A stretch of DNA of 64,000 bases from Pseudomonas benzenivorans (GCF_900100495.1 NZ_FNCT01000002.1:124001-188000); one strand, 5' to 3'. Numbered from the stretch's first letter, positions 36,163 through 45,575 are shown. Notes: generated from the letters alone by a model not told the origin. Numbers and translations are program-made.

Positions 36163-36208
36163 CCCAGTCATCGAGTAATGTTGAGCTCAACATTACTCGA
36201 TGACTGGG
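36163..36208. repeat. 46-bp perfect palindrome at the junction of two istB fragments
   Basis: Positions 36163-36185 and 36186-36208 are exact reverse complements (23 bp each, no spacer; centre GAGCTC). The right arm belongs to the forward istB fragment (coding LDDW), so the left arm looks like an inverted copy of it. Confidence 0.95.
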
Positions 36209-36430
36209 CTCTTGCTCCGCTGGAGGAAAATGCCCGGCATGACCTGCTGGAAGTGATTGACGACCGTGCCGGCAGCTGCTCCACCATCCTGACCAGCCAG
36301 CTTCCCGTCGATCACTGGCACGGTTGGATCAACGACCTCACGCTGGCCGACGCCTTGCTCGATCGCCTGGTGCACAACGCCTATCGAATCGTGATGAAAA
36401 GCGAATCACTGGGGCGGAAAACACAGAGGA
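36196..36430 (+). pseudogene. istB: second istB fragment (IS21 family), C-terminal part
   Basis: The forward frame encodes LDDWALAPLEENARHDLLEV, then IDDRAGSCSTILTSQLPV and ADALLDRLVHNAYRIVMK, the end of a different IstB subgroup from the neighbour. The original start is lost at the palindrome, and after residue about 80 the frame reads through into non-IstB sequence (CGGTCACGTTCACCGAAAT near 36516 resembles an IS21 terminal repeat). It is a dead remnant. Confidence 0.85.
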
Positions 36431-36608
36431 AGAAGCCGCATCGTGACCGATGCGACTACAATCCAAATCCCGCGCGACCGGGCTGGAAGCACCGGTCACG
36501 AGTTAGCGAAATGAGCGGTCACGTTCACCGAAATCCGCACCGGCGCGCCTCGAAACAAGAAGCGCAAGCCCAAACTTGGACCGTCAGCTTCGATCCAGAG
36601 ACGATGAC

Positions 36609-37480
36609 TCAGCCCGGACGATGGCGATGCGGGGCCAGGGCCCAGCGAGGGTCCTTGTCCTGCCATCCGTCCTTCAGCCAGCGCTCGGTGGCAGCCTCTG
36701 CTCGCCGGATGAGCTCAGCCGTTTGCGAGAAGTCATAGGGGTTGATGGCCAGTGGGCACAACGGGGGAACGACGATCAGTTCACACCGTTCGGCGAAGCT
36801 GTCGACGTCCGCCAACAATTGGCGCATGGCTAGTAGATTGATCGCATGCAGTGCGGTGGCCAGCGCACCACGTGGTGGCGCCTGCAGGACGCAGGTTTTC
36901 CGGTCGGCAGGATCAGCAGCCGGGTTGCCCCTAGGGAAACCGCCGCGGAGATCGGGGTATTGCTGGCAATACTGCCGTCCATCAGCGGCCGGCCCGCGAT
37001 GGCCACCGCTGGAAACACTGCTGGGATGGCGGTGCTGGCGAGCAGCGCCGAAGTGGCCTCGCCTACGGACAGGATGACCTCTGTGCCATCAAGAACGTCA
37101 GTAGCAACAACGTGACAGGGCAATGCGGCATCTTCCAGGCGCAGGTAGGGCAGTTGCGACTCGATGAGCGCACGCAAGTGGCGGGGCAGCGCCAGGTAGC
37201 CGCGCCGGCCGAGCAGGCACAGGACGGTGTTGAGCGCCGAGAACGGGAAGATGTCCGAGCGGCGCAACCCCAGCCAGATGCGCTCGAGGCGCGCGATGCC
37301 AGTTTCGTCGGGGGCGGCTGCAAAGTAAGCGCCGTTGATTGCCCCCACCGAGGCACCAACGACAAAATCAGCGGTGATGTGCGCTCGGTTCAGCGCCTTG
37401 AGCATGCCGACCTGCACTGCACCGAGGCTGCCGCCGCCGGCCAGCACAAACGCAGTTCTTCGAGCTTTATGCTGAATCAT
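36609..37480 (-). pseudogene. patatin-like phospholipase, frameshifted
   Basis: From the ATG at 37480 the frame encodes FVLAGGGSLGAVQVG (oxyanion GGG), GASVG with Ser44 nucleophile and LMDGSIAS with the catalytic Asp, a bacterial patatin. Near 36896-36903, at GGAAAACC (reverse strand), the frame shifts: the continuation CVLQAPPRGALATALHAINL and MRQLLADVDSFAERCELIV is in another frame and ends at 36609. Restored, it would be about 290 aa. A single missing base in a short A-run explains it; sequencing error cannot be excluded. Lipid acyl hydrolase if intact. Confidence 0.75.
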
Positions 37481-37497
37481 GCGAACTATTCCACGAT

Positions 37498-39036
37498 TCA
37501 TTCGTCGCCGCAGGGACGCGACCAACTCTGCAACGTCGCCTCGATGGTCAGATTCTCCAGATCACGCCCGACCGATGCTGCCGCGACGAGTACTCCCGCG
37601 CGAAAGTACCGAGCTGTGAAGTTCTGTTGCGCCAGCGTGCCGTCGATCCGGACGTCGTCCCAACTGCCCGCGTATCCGGTGTAGCGAAGATCCAGGCCGT
37701 AGTGGTGGGTCCAGAAGTACGGCACATCCGTGAACGGCTTCCCGGCGCCCAGCATATTGGCCGCGGCAGCCTGGCCTTGCCGCTGCGCATGCACCCAGTG
37801 CTCGACCCGAATCAGGTCCGCACCGTACCGATAGCGCGCGACATCACCGGCGGCGAAGTGGCCGGCAACCGAGGTCTGCAGGTAGGGATCGACGAGGACG
37901 CCGTCCTGTACCGCCAGCCCGGCCGTGGCTGCGAGCTCCGTGCGCGGCGCGACACCCGCGCCCACGATCAGCAGGTCCGCAGCTATCCGTGTGCCGTCAC
38001 CCAGTGTGAGTAGCTTGCCATCGAAGCTTTTGGCCACCGACTGCAGGTGGAACGCCACCCCTTGCGCCTGGTGCAGGCTGGTGATGAAGCCGCCCACTTC
38101 GCGACCGAGCGCACGCTCCATCGGCACGTCCTCGGGTGCCACCACATGCACCTGGAGTCCGCGCGCACGCAGGGCTGCCGCCGCCTCCATACTGATGAAG
38201 CCGGCGCCGATTAGGGCCACCGAAGCCGCGCCCTTACTCGCCTCGACAATGGCCCGGGCATCGGCCAGCGAGCGAAGCATAAACACATTGGGCAGATCGA
38301 ACCCCGAGATGGGCAGCCGCCGCGGCTCCGCCCCAGTTGCGATGAGCAAGACGTCATAGGCCAGCCGCTCGCCTGATCCGGTCAGCACCTGTCGTGCGCC
38401 GGTATCGATCGCGGTGACGTCGCAGCCCAGGCGCAGGTCGATCTGGCGATTGGCGTAGAACCCCGGGCCCTTCAGGGGAATCCAGTCTTCCGGTGCGGTT
38501 CCGGCCAGGTAGTCCTTGGACAGATTGGGCCGGTCATAGGGCGCCGAAGCATCGGCGGTGAGCATCGACAACGCGCCGGAATAGCCCAGTTCGCGCAGCC
38601 GTTCGGCCGCTGCGAACCCCGCGGCGCCGCCACCGATGATCACGATGCGTCCGGGCTGCTTGTGCGGTGCATGCGGCCGCGACGGTCGCGTCGCGGTTTT
38701 CTCGGCGCGCACGAACACGGTCTCGCCGACGATCTCCACCTGCCAGGTCGCCAGCGCCGCGAAGGCGGGCGCCCGCAACGCGGCGCCCGTGCGCAGACTG
38801 AAACACGCGTGGTGCCAGGGGCAGCGGATCTCGTCATCGATTACCAAGCCATCGGCCAGTGGCGCACCATAGTGGGTGCAAAGCCCGCTGACCGCATGCA
38901 GACCATCTTCCATTCGCACCAGCAGGACGGAGTTGCCCTCGACGTGGCCGGCGAGCACGCCAGCGGCCGGGACACTGGACACGGGCACGCCATTGGTCAG
39001 ATCGGGACCGGCGGGGAGGTTGTCTGTCTGAGCCAT
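37498..39036 (-). CDS. Rieske [2Fe-2S]/FAD-dependent NAD(P)H oxidoreductase (AIFM3-like)
   Basis: The 512-aa protein has an N-terminal Rieske domain with C53-X-H55 and C72-X2-H75 (CTHYG, CPWHH), then a pyridine nucleotide-disulfide reductase-type flavoprotein with IVIIGGGAAGFAAAERLREL (FAD) and ALIGAGFISMEAAAAL (NAD) motifs and the FAD-contact LQTSVAGHFAAGDVA. It resembles ferredoxin-reductase components fused to a Rieske ferredoxin. AAAGGAG precedes the ATG at 39036. Partner and substrate are unknown; the patatin remnant lies 18 bp downstream on the same strand. Confidence 0.88.
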   Translation of the reverse strand: MAQTDNLPAGPDLTNGVPVSSVPAAGVLAGHVEGNSVLLVRMEDGLHAVSGLCTHYGAPLADGLVIDDEIRCPWHHACFSLRTGAALRAPAFAALATWQVEIVGETVFVRAEKTATRPSRPHAPHKQPGRIVIIGGGAAGFAAAERLRELGYSGALSMLTADASAPYDRPNLSKDYLAGTAPEDWIPLKGPGFYANRQIDLRLGCDVTAIDTGARQVLTGSGERLAYDVLLIATGAEPRRLPISGFDLPNVFMLRSLADARAIVEASKGAASVALIGAGFISMEAAAALRARGLQVHVVAPEDVPMERALGREVGGFITSLHQAQGVAFHLQSVAKSFDGKLLTLGDGTRIAADLLIVGAGVAPRTELAATAGLAVQDGVLVDPYLQTSVAGHFAAGDVARYRYGADLIRVEHWVHAQRQGQAAAANMLGAGKPFTDVPYFWTHHYGLDLRYTGYAGSWDDVRIDGTLAQQNFTARYFRAGVLVAAASVGRDLENLTIEATLQSWSRPCGDE

Positions 39037-39330
39037 CACGCGACTCCTTTGGTGTGGAAAATGCACTTGTCTTGCAACGGTTCTGCACGGTCGCAACCTG
39101 GATGCAACGGGCCCGGATGGTTGCCGCAGGAGGCTCCAGGCACCTCACGCAGCCACTCGAACACCTCTGCGCAAGCCGGGCCGCGTCAAGATTCGGCCTT
39201 GTCTCCTTCGTGGAAGCCCCCAGCTTCATCTTAGATAAAGCAGCTATCCAGGTAGATCGCGGTGTCCATTATTAACGCCCGTTTGTGCCTATAGAGGTCG
39301 CGAATCATGACTTCGACAGTTCACGTGCTC

Positions 39331-39444
39331 TCAGCCGGCAGTCACCGCGACAATGATCAATACACCAACGACCAACAGGACGCTCGTCAGCACAAACGCA
39401 ATGCTGCGCATTGATTGTCGATCCTCTGAACCTAGCAGATGCAT
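39331..39444 (-). CDS. small membrane protein (37 aa)
   Basis: A 37-codon frame begins MHLLGSEDRQSMRSIAFVLT and continues with one hydrophobic helix (about 13-34, rich in Val, Leu, Ile) ending VTAG. GAGGTG lies 5 bp before the ATG, a very good ribosome-binding site. A second in-frame ATG (39411) would give 26 aa. It stands alone in the 790-bp gap between the Rieske gene and the LysR gene. Confidence 0.5.
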   Translation of the reverse strand: MHLLGSEDRQSMRSIAFVLTSVLLVVGVLIIVAVTAG

Positions 39445-39828
39445 TTTGACCACCTCGGCAGGAGCCGATTCCGGATGTCACTCTCGACGTTACACTGTCC
39501 ATATTCATTTGAGTAACGATAAATATTGGCCGATCATATCGGTTTTATCGAATTCATTTGGCGACTGATGGCCGTGCTACCTAATCGGGGACATAGGGGC
39601 ATGTCCAAGCACAAGATGGCTGCCGCACCAGGCTCCGTGCCTCACCACAGCCCCGATCACCAGCCAACAATGAACTAATTTGCAGAGCGGGTAACGCAAG
39701 GCGTTCGGCAATAATCCAGCAAGTCCCGACGCCCTTGGCAGTTGGTTGGTCAAGCCGCGGGATTGTAATTGACGCGGCAAGAGCATGTGGTGCGCTTGAC
39801 TGACACCTTTATAGGCGGATAGCAGCCT
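39445..39828. other. intergenic region before the LysR gene
   Basis: No forward gene is seen. The first 120 bp are AT-rich (39490-39560) and may carry the promoter of the 37-aa gene. A long reverse frame through here (39577 onward) runs antisense to the LysR gene and is not credible. Confidence 0.4.
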
Positions 39829-40689
39829 ATGGATACTGAACTGGCTCGAACCTTTCTGGCGGTCATCGCCGCCGGAAATTTCAGAAATGCCGCCTCGCGG
39901 CTGTTCGTCACGCAATCGACCGTCAGTGCCAGAATCGCCGCGCTGGAGGAGAAGCTCGGCTGCAGCCTGTTCGTGCGCAACAAGGCCGGCACAGCTTTGA
40001 CCTCCGCAGGTCGCTCCTTTCAACCCTACGCGACCACGCTCGTGCGCACCGTGGAGCGTGCCCGCCACGACATAGGCGTGGCCATGGGCTTTCGGGCTTC
40101 CGTGACCATCGGCGGACGTTTCGGGCTCTGGGACGACCTGCTGTTCGTCTGCCTGCCGCGAATCCGCAGTGCGGTACCAGACATTGCAATACGCGCCGAG
40201 ATTGCCTTCGAAGATGAGCTCATACAGGGGCTGGTCGAGGGGCGCACCAACATCGGCGTGATGTACACGCCGCAAAGCCGGCCGGGGCTGGTGGTTGAAC
40301 CGCTGTTCGAAGAGCAACTGGTCTACGTGACCACCAGCGACGACACCCTCAACCCACCTGGTGATAACTATGTGTATATCGACTGGGGCCCGGAATTCGC
40401 CAGCAAGCACAGTGCAGCCTTCCCCGACTTCCTAGGCCCAGGGTTGAGCGCCAATATCGGCTGGCTGGGCCTGAACCACATTCTGGCCTACGGCGGCTCC
40501 GGGTATTTCCCACTGCGACTCGTCAAGAGCGAGCTGACCGCAGGACGACTGTACCGGCACCCTGGCGCCCCAGATTTTCTGTTGCCTGCCTATATGGTTT
40601 ATCAGGTCGATCCACAGCCTGAGGCGGTGGGGCTTGTCCTGCGGATCGTGCGTGAGGTCATGGCAGAGATTTTGCGTCAGCGTGCATAA
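39829..40689 (+). CDS. LysR family transcriptional regulator
   Basis: The 286-aa protein has the LysR N-terminal helix-turn-helix (ARTFLAVIAAGNFRNAASRL, then FVTQSTVSARIAALEEKLG) and a periplasmic-binding-like effector domain. LysR proteins usually regulate a divergent neighbour; here the nearest divergent genes are the 37-aa membrane gene and the Rieske oxidoreductase, 380-790 bp away. The ATG follows AGGCGG. No ligand can be inferred. Confidence 0.9.
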   Translation: MDTELARTFLAVIAAGNFRNAASRLFVTQSTVSARIAALEEKLGCSLFVRNKAGTALTSAGRSFQPYATTLVRTVERARHDIGVAMGFRASVTIGGRFGLWDDLLFVCLPRIRSAVPDIAIRAEIAFEDELIQGLVEGRTNIGVMYTPQSRPGLVVEPLFEEQLVYVTTSDDTLNPPGDNYVYIDWGPEFASKHSAAFPDFLGPGLSANIGWLGLNHILAYGGSGYFPLRLVKSELTAGRLYRHPGAPDFLLPAYMVYQVDPQPEAVGLVLRIVREVMAEILRQRA

Positions 40690-40859
40690 TACGATATTGC
40701 CAGTACCTGGGCAGACGCTCTGCGATTCAGTTTACGAGCTTCTGTTGGCGTAGGGCCCACGCTAAAATTCTGCTCTTGCCATGACCGACAGAAGATAACT
40801 GAGCAATAACGGCTGGGAGCTTATACAGGACCTGCTGAGCACCTTGAAAGGGCTCGATA

Positions 40860-41532
40860 ACTACAGGCCCGATTTGTCGAAGCTGTGTTGTGGATACTTC
40901 GCAGCGGTGCTCAATGGCGACTGTTCCCCAGTAGTTTCGGAGGCAGGAACAGTGCCTTCAAGCGCTTTGCGCGATGGTGCAAACTCGGTATTTGGGACAG
41001 TCTCCAGTCAGTGTCGAGGTGCAGTACCGATCTTCAGCATGTCTGTATCGATAGTTCAATTATCCGGGCCAGCGTCTGCGCGGCTGGTGCTGCCAATAGC
41101 ACCTCAGCCAATGAGGCGCGAGGTGGCTTGGGGGACGAGGTACATGCGCTGACTGATGCGCTGGGACTGCCGGTTCGCTTCATATTTACGGGAGGTCAGG
41201 CGGCAGATATCACCCAGGCGATCCGACTCATGGAGGGGATCAGCACGTCGGCGCTGCTGGTCGACAAAGGCTATGACGTCAATCAACTCTTGGAGTGGTT
41301 GCAGGTTCGTCAGATCCAAGCAGTGATCCCTCCCAAGAGCAACCGTGTCGAGCAACGCTCTTGCGATTGGTAACTCTACAAAGAGCGCCACGTCGTCGAG
41401 TGCCTGTTCAGCAAGCTGAGCTACTACCGACGGATCGCTATGCGCTTTGAGAAGAAGGCCTGCCATTTCAAGTCAATGCAGGTCTTCGCCGCTGTTCTGT
41501 TGTGGTTGCGCGGATACGTCAACAGAACCTAG
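40860..41532 (+). pseudogene. IS5 family transposase remnant
   Basis: A DDE transposase of the IS5 (IS427-like) group is recognisable: [36 protein letters not shown] (first Asp), [16 protein letters not shown] (second Asp), AVIPPKSNR, then a TAA at about 41371-41373 followed in the same frame by LYKERHVVECLFSKLSYYRR (Glu) and FAAVLLWLRGY. The N-terminus is missing (upstream in-frame stop). It is dead. Its 3' end abuts the stop codon of the sdhB gene. Confidence 0.85.
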
Positions 41533-42236
41533 GTGGATTTCCGCAACAGCTCCTGGCGAATTTTTCCGATGGCCCCCATGGGATTGAGTCCCTTGGGACA
41601 GACCCATGAGCAGTTGCCGATGCTGCGGCAACGGAACAGGCTGAATGGGTCTTCCAACCGCTCGAGCCGTTCCGCCGTGGCCTGGTCACGGCTGTCGGTG
41701 ATGAAACGCCAAGCCTGCAGCAGCCCAGCTGGACCGACGTACTTCTCCGGATTCCACCACCAGGACGGACATTGCGAGGAACAGCAGCCGCAGAGGATGC
41801 ACTCATACAGTCCATCGAGCCTGGCGCGCTCCTCGGGGGACTGGAGGCGCTCGATCGCCGGCGCTGGTTCATGGTTGACCAGCCATGGCTTGATGCTCTG
41901 GTATTGCTCAAAGAAGAGACCCTGGTCGACCACCAGGTCGCGGATGACCGGCATGCCGGGCAGAGGTCTTATGATCAGTCTGTTGGCCGTGCCCAGCGCC
42001 TCCGAAACCGGTGTGATGCAGGCCAGTCTGTTCTTGCCGTTGATGTTCATGCCATCCGAGCCGCAAACCCCCTCCCGGCAGGAGCGCCGGTAGACCAGCG
42101 TCGGATCGGCCTCATGCAGGAACTCCAACGCATCCAGCACCATTCGTGTGCGGAATTCCTCGGGCAGCGACAATGATTGCATCCAGGGCTGTCGCTCCTG
42201 TTCCGGGTGATAGCGATAGACCTGTACATCAATCAT
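41529..42236 (-). CDS. sdhB: orphan succinate dehydrogenase iron-sulfur subunit
   Basis: The 235-aa protein is a full-length SdhB: [2Fe-2S] motif RRSCREGVCGSDG ... C, then CILCGCCSSQCP and CRSIGNCSWVCPKGLNP for the [4Fe-4S] and [3Fe-4S] clusters. It lacks the flavoprotein (SdhA) and anchor (SdhC/D) genes that belong with it, so it is a second copy or moved fragment. SdhB passes electrons from succinate to ubiquinone. Its stop codon touches the IS5 remnant; the upstream 200 bp hold nothing recognisable. The host presumably has a complete sdhCDAB elsewhere. Confidence 0.88.
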   Translation of the reverse strand: MIDVQVYRYHPEQERQPWMQSLSLPEEFRTRMVLDALEFLHEADPTLVYRRSCREGVCGSDGMNINGKNRLACITPVSEALGTANRLIIRPLPGMPVIRDLVVDQGLFFEQYQSIKPWLVNHEPAPAIERLQSPEERARLDGLYECILCGCCSSQCPSWWWNPEKYVGPAGLLQAWRFITDSRDQATAERLERLEDPFSLFRCRSIGNCSWVCPKGLNPMGAIGKIRQELLRKST

Positions 42237-42477
42237 GGCTCGTGTCTCCTGCGGTCATTCCCGCGAGAGTGGACAGCGCCTCTACCCGGCAAGCGCGGGG
42301 TGACCGCATCCTGTCGATCAGGAAAACTCACTCGCGTGAAGCATAGACGTAGATGAATGGGGGCGAGCATGCCTGCATGCGGCGCGGGTTTACGGAGGGG
42401 ACGGCGTTGTCCGGGCATCATCTGGCCAGCCTCACCACCTCACGTAGGTGAGGAAAAATTCAAGCGGTAGGAGCCGC

Positions 42478-43042
42478 TTACCCCGCGACAGACCAGAAAA
42501 GCGGCAGAAATAAGATCCACAGGATGAGGCCGGCGCCAAACACCACCTGGGTAACGGCTACAGCTTTGAGACGGTTCCCGACGTGGCACAGCGAGTACCC
42601 CCCCCTGGTAGATCAAGGCGCAACATGAAGCCAATGCGCTCAGAGGCAGCGCGGTGTTCAAAAACGGGTTGTTCACCAGCAAGCCAAGTGAGGACAGCCA
42701 CAGCGGGATCGGTGCGATAGCTGCAACCAGGTAAGCATCCGCATAGGCCACTTCATGGCCCAGGGTGCTGGCGACTTGCTTTATCAGCCATCCCATCAGG
42801 AAGACCGAAAGCACCTCGCAACCGAAAAACAGACTGGCCATAAATACCGACGGCCTGATCTGAAGCACGGGCAGGCACGCACTCAGGGGCCCATCCAGCA
42901 GCACTATCATGGCAGGCGGCAACAGCGAGAGCAGTACGATCACAGCCCAGAACAGGTTTCGAATCGCCGAGCCATGACATGCCAGCTCAGCCGAGACAGA
43001 CGTACTGCAAAAAAGCATTCGCAGCAGGACAAAAATGTTCAT
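42478..43042 (-). pseudogene. YIP1-like membrane protein with frameshift in a poly-G run
   Basis: From 43042 the frame encodes a protein with 4-5 hydrophobic helices of the YIP1/DUF1282 type. At 42598-42605 there are 8 G (reverse strand). As read, the frame goes on as hydrophilic non-membrane sequence to 42440. With one G fewer it would continue YSLCHVGNRLKAVAVTQV, then a last helix LILWILFLPLFW, ending at TAA 42480-42478 (188 aa). Phase variation, a recent mutation or a sequencing error are possible. It is divergent from the MarR gene. Confidence 0.65.
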
Positions 43043-43100
43043 GAGACTCCTTCAAAGAAGCGAGCGGGCCAATGACATGACGAGTTCGGCAGGTCGTGAA

Positions 43101-43125
43101 ATATATATCGCATCACGATATATAT
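43101..43125. promoter_or_regulatory. MarR operator (inverted repeat)
   Basis: ATATATATCG (43101-43110) and CGATATATAT (43116-43125) are perfect inverted halves with a 5-bp CATCA spacer, typical of MarR-family operators. The site lies 25 bp before the MarR start and 58 bp from the divergent YIP1-like start, so it could control both. Confidence 0.8.
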
Positions 43126-43150
43126 CGTGCACAATGCTGAGCAAAGGTCA

Positions 43151-43567
43151 ATGAAGGAATTCGACACCTTGGACAAATCCGATTACCGGCGGCTGGCACA
43201 TTTTCGTCATCGGTTGCGACGTTTCCTGCGCAACAGCGAGCTGCTGTGTCAGGTAAATGGCGCGACAGCACTGCAGTACCAGCTCCTGCTACAGATTCGC
43301 GGTGCTTCGGCGCGCGATTGGGCCACGGTTGGAGAACTCGCAGAACACCTGCAATCGAAGCACCACAGCGTGGTGGCGTTGATCGACCGTTGCGAAAACA
43401 TGGGGCTGGTTGAGCGAAGGCCTGGCCGGGAAGACAGACGCCAGGTCGAGGTGCACTTGTTACCTGCCGGGGAGGAGTTGTTGGCTCGTATCGCCGCTTT
43501 GCACCAGGAGGAAGTGCAGTTGCTGCGCGAGGAGTTCAACCTTCCGGGTTGGGATATTGCGGATTAA
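43151..43567 (+). CDS. MarR family transcriptional regulator
   Basis: The 138-aa protein has the MarR winged helix: TVGELAEHLQSKHHSVVALI recognition part and wing ERRPGREDRRQVEVHLL. MarR proteins are ligand-released repressors. I place the start at ATG 43151, preceded by AAAGG; the in-frame GTG at 43127 would overlap the operator edge. It lies 123 bp before the P450 gene and may regulate it. Regulator of aromatic or oxidative stress response is typical for the family. Confidence 0.9.
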   Translation: MKEFDTLDKSDYRRLAHFRHRLRRFLRNSELLCQVNGATALQYQLLLQIRGASARDWATVGELAEHLQSKHHSVVALIDRCENMGLVERRPGREDRRQVEVHLLPAGEELLARIAALHQEEVQLLREEFNLPGWDIAD

Positions 43568-43690
43568 GACCTTCAGTGCCCACTGCAATCGATTGAGGGT
43601 CTGCGTGCTTCGCTTGCAACACCTGCCAGAGCGTGAGCCAGGACGTTTTGGAATCAATCAGTGATCGACAAGACCAGAACAGGAGTAGCT

Positions 43691-44866
43691 ATGGACAACA
43701 ATTCACCCCCTGATTGGGATCCGAGGTCTGAAGCCGTACTCAATGATCAAATGGCAACCTACGACGACATGCGCCACCGTTGTCCGGTCGCACACAGTCG
43801 GTATGGCTATACCTCTTTGTTCAGGCACGAGGATGTAATGCGCGTTCTGAAGGATCATGAAACATTCAGTAGTGCCGTCTCGCGTTTTCCCTCGGTTCCC
43901 AATGGCATGGATCCGCCCGAGCATACGGTGTACCGACACCTCATCGAACCTTATTTCAGCCCGGAGCAAATGGACGCCTTTGCGCCGGCGTGCCGTGGTG
44001 TAGCAGTTCGTCTGGTGCAGGCGTTACCGGACGAAGGCACAACTGAACTGATGGGTGAATTTGCCCAGATCTTTGCGTTGCAGACCCAGTGCGTCTGGCT
44101 GGGTTGGCCGGCCGATCTGCATGAACCGTTGCGCCTATGGACGCTGAAGAATCACGCGGCCACCCTGGCTAGAGACGACGCTGCCCTGAGCGCCGTGGCC
44201 CTTGAGTTTGACGGCTACATCAAGGATCTGCTGGCCGTGCGCCGTACAGCCGGCAATGCTGCGCCGGACGACATCACCACCAGCCTGCTACGCAATCAAT
44301 CCCTGGGCAGGCCTCTGACAGACGACGAAATCGTCAGCATTCTACGTAACTGGACGGTCGGCGAACTCGGAACCATTTCCGCCTCGATCGGCATTCTCGC
44401 GCATTACCTGGCCGCCAACTTCTGGCTTCAGCAACAGTTGCGCGAGCAACCCTCGCTATTGCCCGCCGCCATCGATGAAATACTGCGCATTCATGCACCG
44501 CTCGTCATGAACCGCCGGGTCACCACGAAACAGGTCACTCTGGGCGGGCGCACGCTAGCCGAGGGTTCGCGTCTCGCCCTCGTCTGGGCGTCGGCCAATC
44601 GCGACGAAGCGGTCTTCGGGGATCCCGATGAATTCCGCCTCGATCGCGATCCCGAACTGAACCTGCTATACGGTGCCGGCATTCATGTCTGCCCCGGCGC
44701 ACCGCTTGCCAGGCTGGAACTGCGGATCGTGATGGAAGAACTCCTTGGACGCACCAGCCGGATTGCACTGGCGCCGGATGAGGAACCGGTGAAGGCGTTT
44801 TTCCCGACCAGCGGATTTTCTGCTCTACCCCTGCATATTCAGAAACCATCCTCCCAGACCTTGTAA
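43691..44866 (+). CDS. cytochrome P450
   Basis: The 391-aa protein carries the P450 signature: ExxR in AIDEILRIHAP, and the heme-binding loop YGAGIHVCPGAPLARLE with Cys334 as thiolate ligand. The I-helix segment reads NWTVGELGTISASIG, so the usual acidic residue of the AGxDT motif is replaced by Gly while the Thr is kept; oxygen activation may be modified. AGGAG precedes the ATG. It is bacterial class I type, needing separate ferredoxin and reductase, and no such genes are adjacent. Substrate unknown. Confidence 0.92.
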   Translation: MDNNSPPDWDPRSEAVLNDQMATYDDMRHRCPVAHSRYGYTSLFRHEDVMRVLKDHETFSSAVSRFPSVPNGMDPPEHTVYRHLIEPYFSPEQMDAFAPACRGVAVRLVQALPDEGTTELMGEFAQIFALQTQCVWLGWPADLHEPLRLWTLKNHAATLARDDAALSAVALEFDGYIKDLLAVRRTAGNAAPDDITTSLLRNQSLGRPLTDDEIVSILRNWTVGELGTISASIGILAHYLAANFWLQQQLREQPSLLPAAIDEILRIHAPLVMNRRVTTKQVTLGGRTLAEGSRLALVWASANRDEAVFGDPDEFRLDRDPELNLLYGAGIHVCPGAPLARLELRIVMEELLGRTSRIALAPDEEPVKAFFPTSGFSALPLHIQKPSSQTL

Positions 44867-44870
44867 GCCT

Positions 44871-44909
44871 GACCAGCCCCGGAATCCGATGACATCGGGA
44901 CTGGTCTTT
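44871..44909 (+). terminator. terminator of the P450 gene
   Basis: GACCAGCCCCG (44871-44881) pairs with CGGGACTGGTC (44896-44906), one mismatch-type G-U, followed by TTTC. It lies 5 bp after the P450 stop. Confidence 0.65.
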
Positions 44910-45014
44910 CATACCGAGTGGCTTAGGCTGCGGTGGTCGACGTGCCGATGAAAGTGCGCAGGAGGAGGTTCTTGATTTGAATCCGCGCCATTCCGGGCTC
45001 CAGTCTTGGAGTGT

Positions 45015-45575
45015 TCAATGGCTTCGCCCAATCAGTTGCAGGAATTCGTGTCGGGTATTGCTCGACTCGCGGAAGGCGCCGAGCATCACCGAGGTGCTCA
45101 TGACCGAGTTCTGCTTCTCGACGCCACGCATCATCATGCACATGTGCTTGGCTTCGACCACCACGGCCACCCCCGCGGCTTTGGTGACCTGCTGCACGGC
45201 CTCGGCGATCTGCCGGGTCAGGTTCTCCTGGATCTGCAGGCGGCGGGCGTACATATCGACGATCCGCGCGACTTTCGACAGCCCCAGGACTTTGCCGGTG
45301 GGGATGTAGGCCACATGCGCCTTGCCGATAAAGGGCAGCAGATGGTGCTCGCACAGCGAGTACAGTTCGACGTCCTTGACGATGACCATTTCGTCATTGT
45401 CGGAGACGAACAGCGCGCCGTTGACCACTTCTTCCAGGCTTTTCTGGTAGCCGTGACACAGGTATTGCATGGCCTTGGCCGCGCGCTTGGGGGTGTCCAG
45501 CAGACCTTCGCGCTCGGGGTCCTCACCTACGCCGATCAGGATTTCACGAAAAAAGCGGGGCAATTCTTGGCTCAT
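45015..45575 (-). CDS. folE: GTP cyclohydrolase I
   Basis: The 186-aa protein has zinc-binding and catalytic residues of Fol[20 protein letters not shown] (Cys and His ligands) and [11 protein letters not shown]. It converts GTP to dihydroneopterin triphosphate, the first step of folate and pterin synthesis. Length is normal. It is transcribed toward the P450, with the SufR-like gene 22 bp upstream on the same strand. A second FolE copy may exist elsewhere in the genome. Confidence 0.95.
   Translation of the reverse strand: MSQELPRFFREILIGVGEDPEREGLLDTPKRAAKAMQYLCHGYQKSLEEVVNGALFVSDNDEMVIVKDVELYSLCEHHLLPFIGKAHVAYIPTGKVLGLSKVARIVDMYARRLQIQENLTRQIAEAVQQVTKAAGVAVVVEAKHMCMMMRGVEKQNSVMSTSVMLGAFRESSNTRHEFLQLIGRSH

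Noticed and set aside
36430..36738. Long C-terminal extension of the forward istB fragment
   Set aside because: After the IstB part the frame is charged, low-complexity reading of an IS end, then antisense of the patatin remnant.
39577..40410. 277-aa reverse frame opposite the LysR gene
   Set aside because: It overlaps a clear LysR gene and has no start context or domain.
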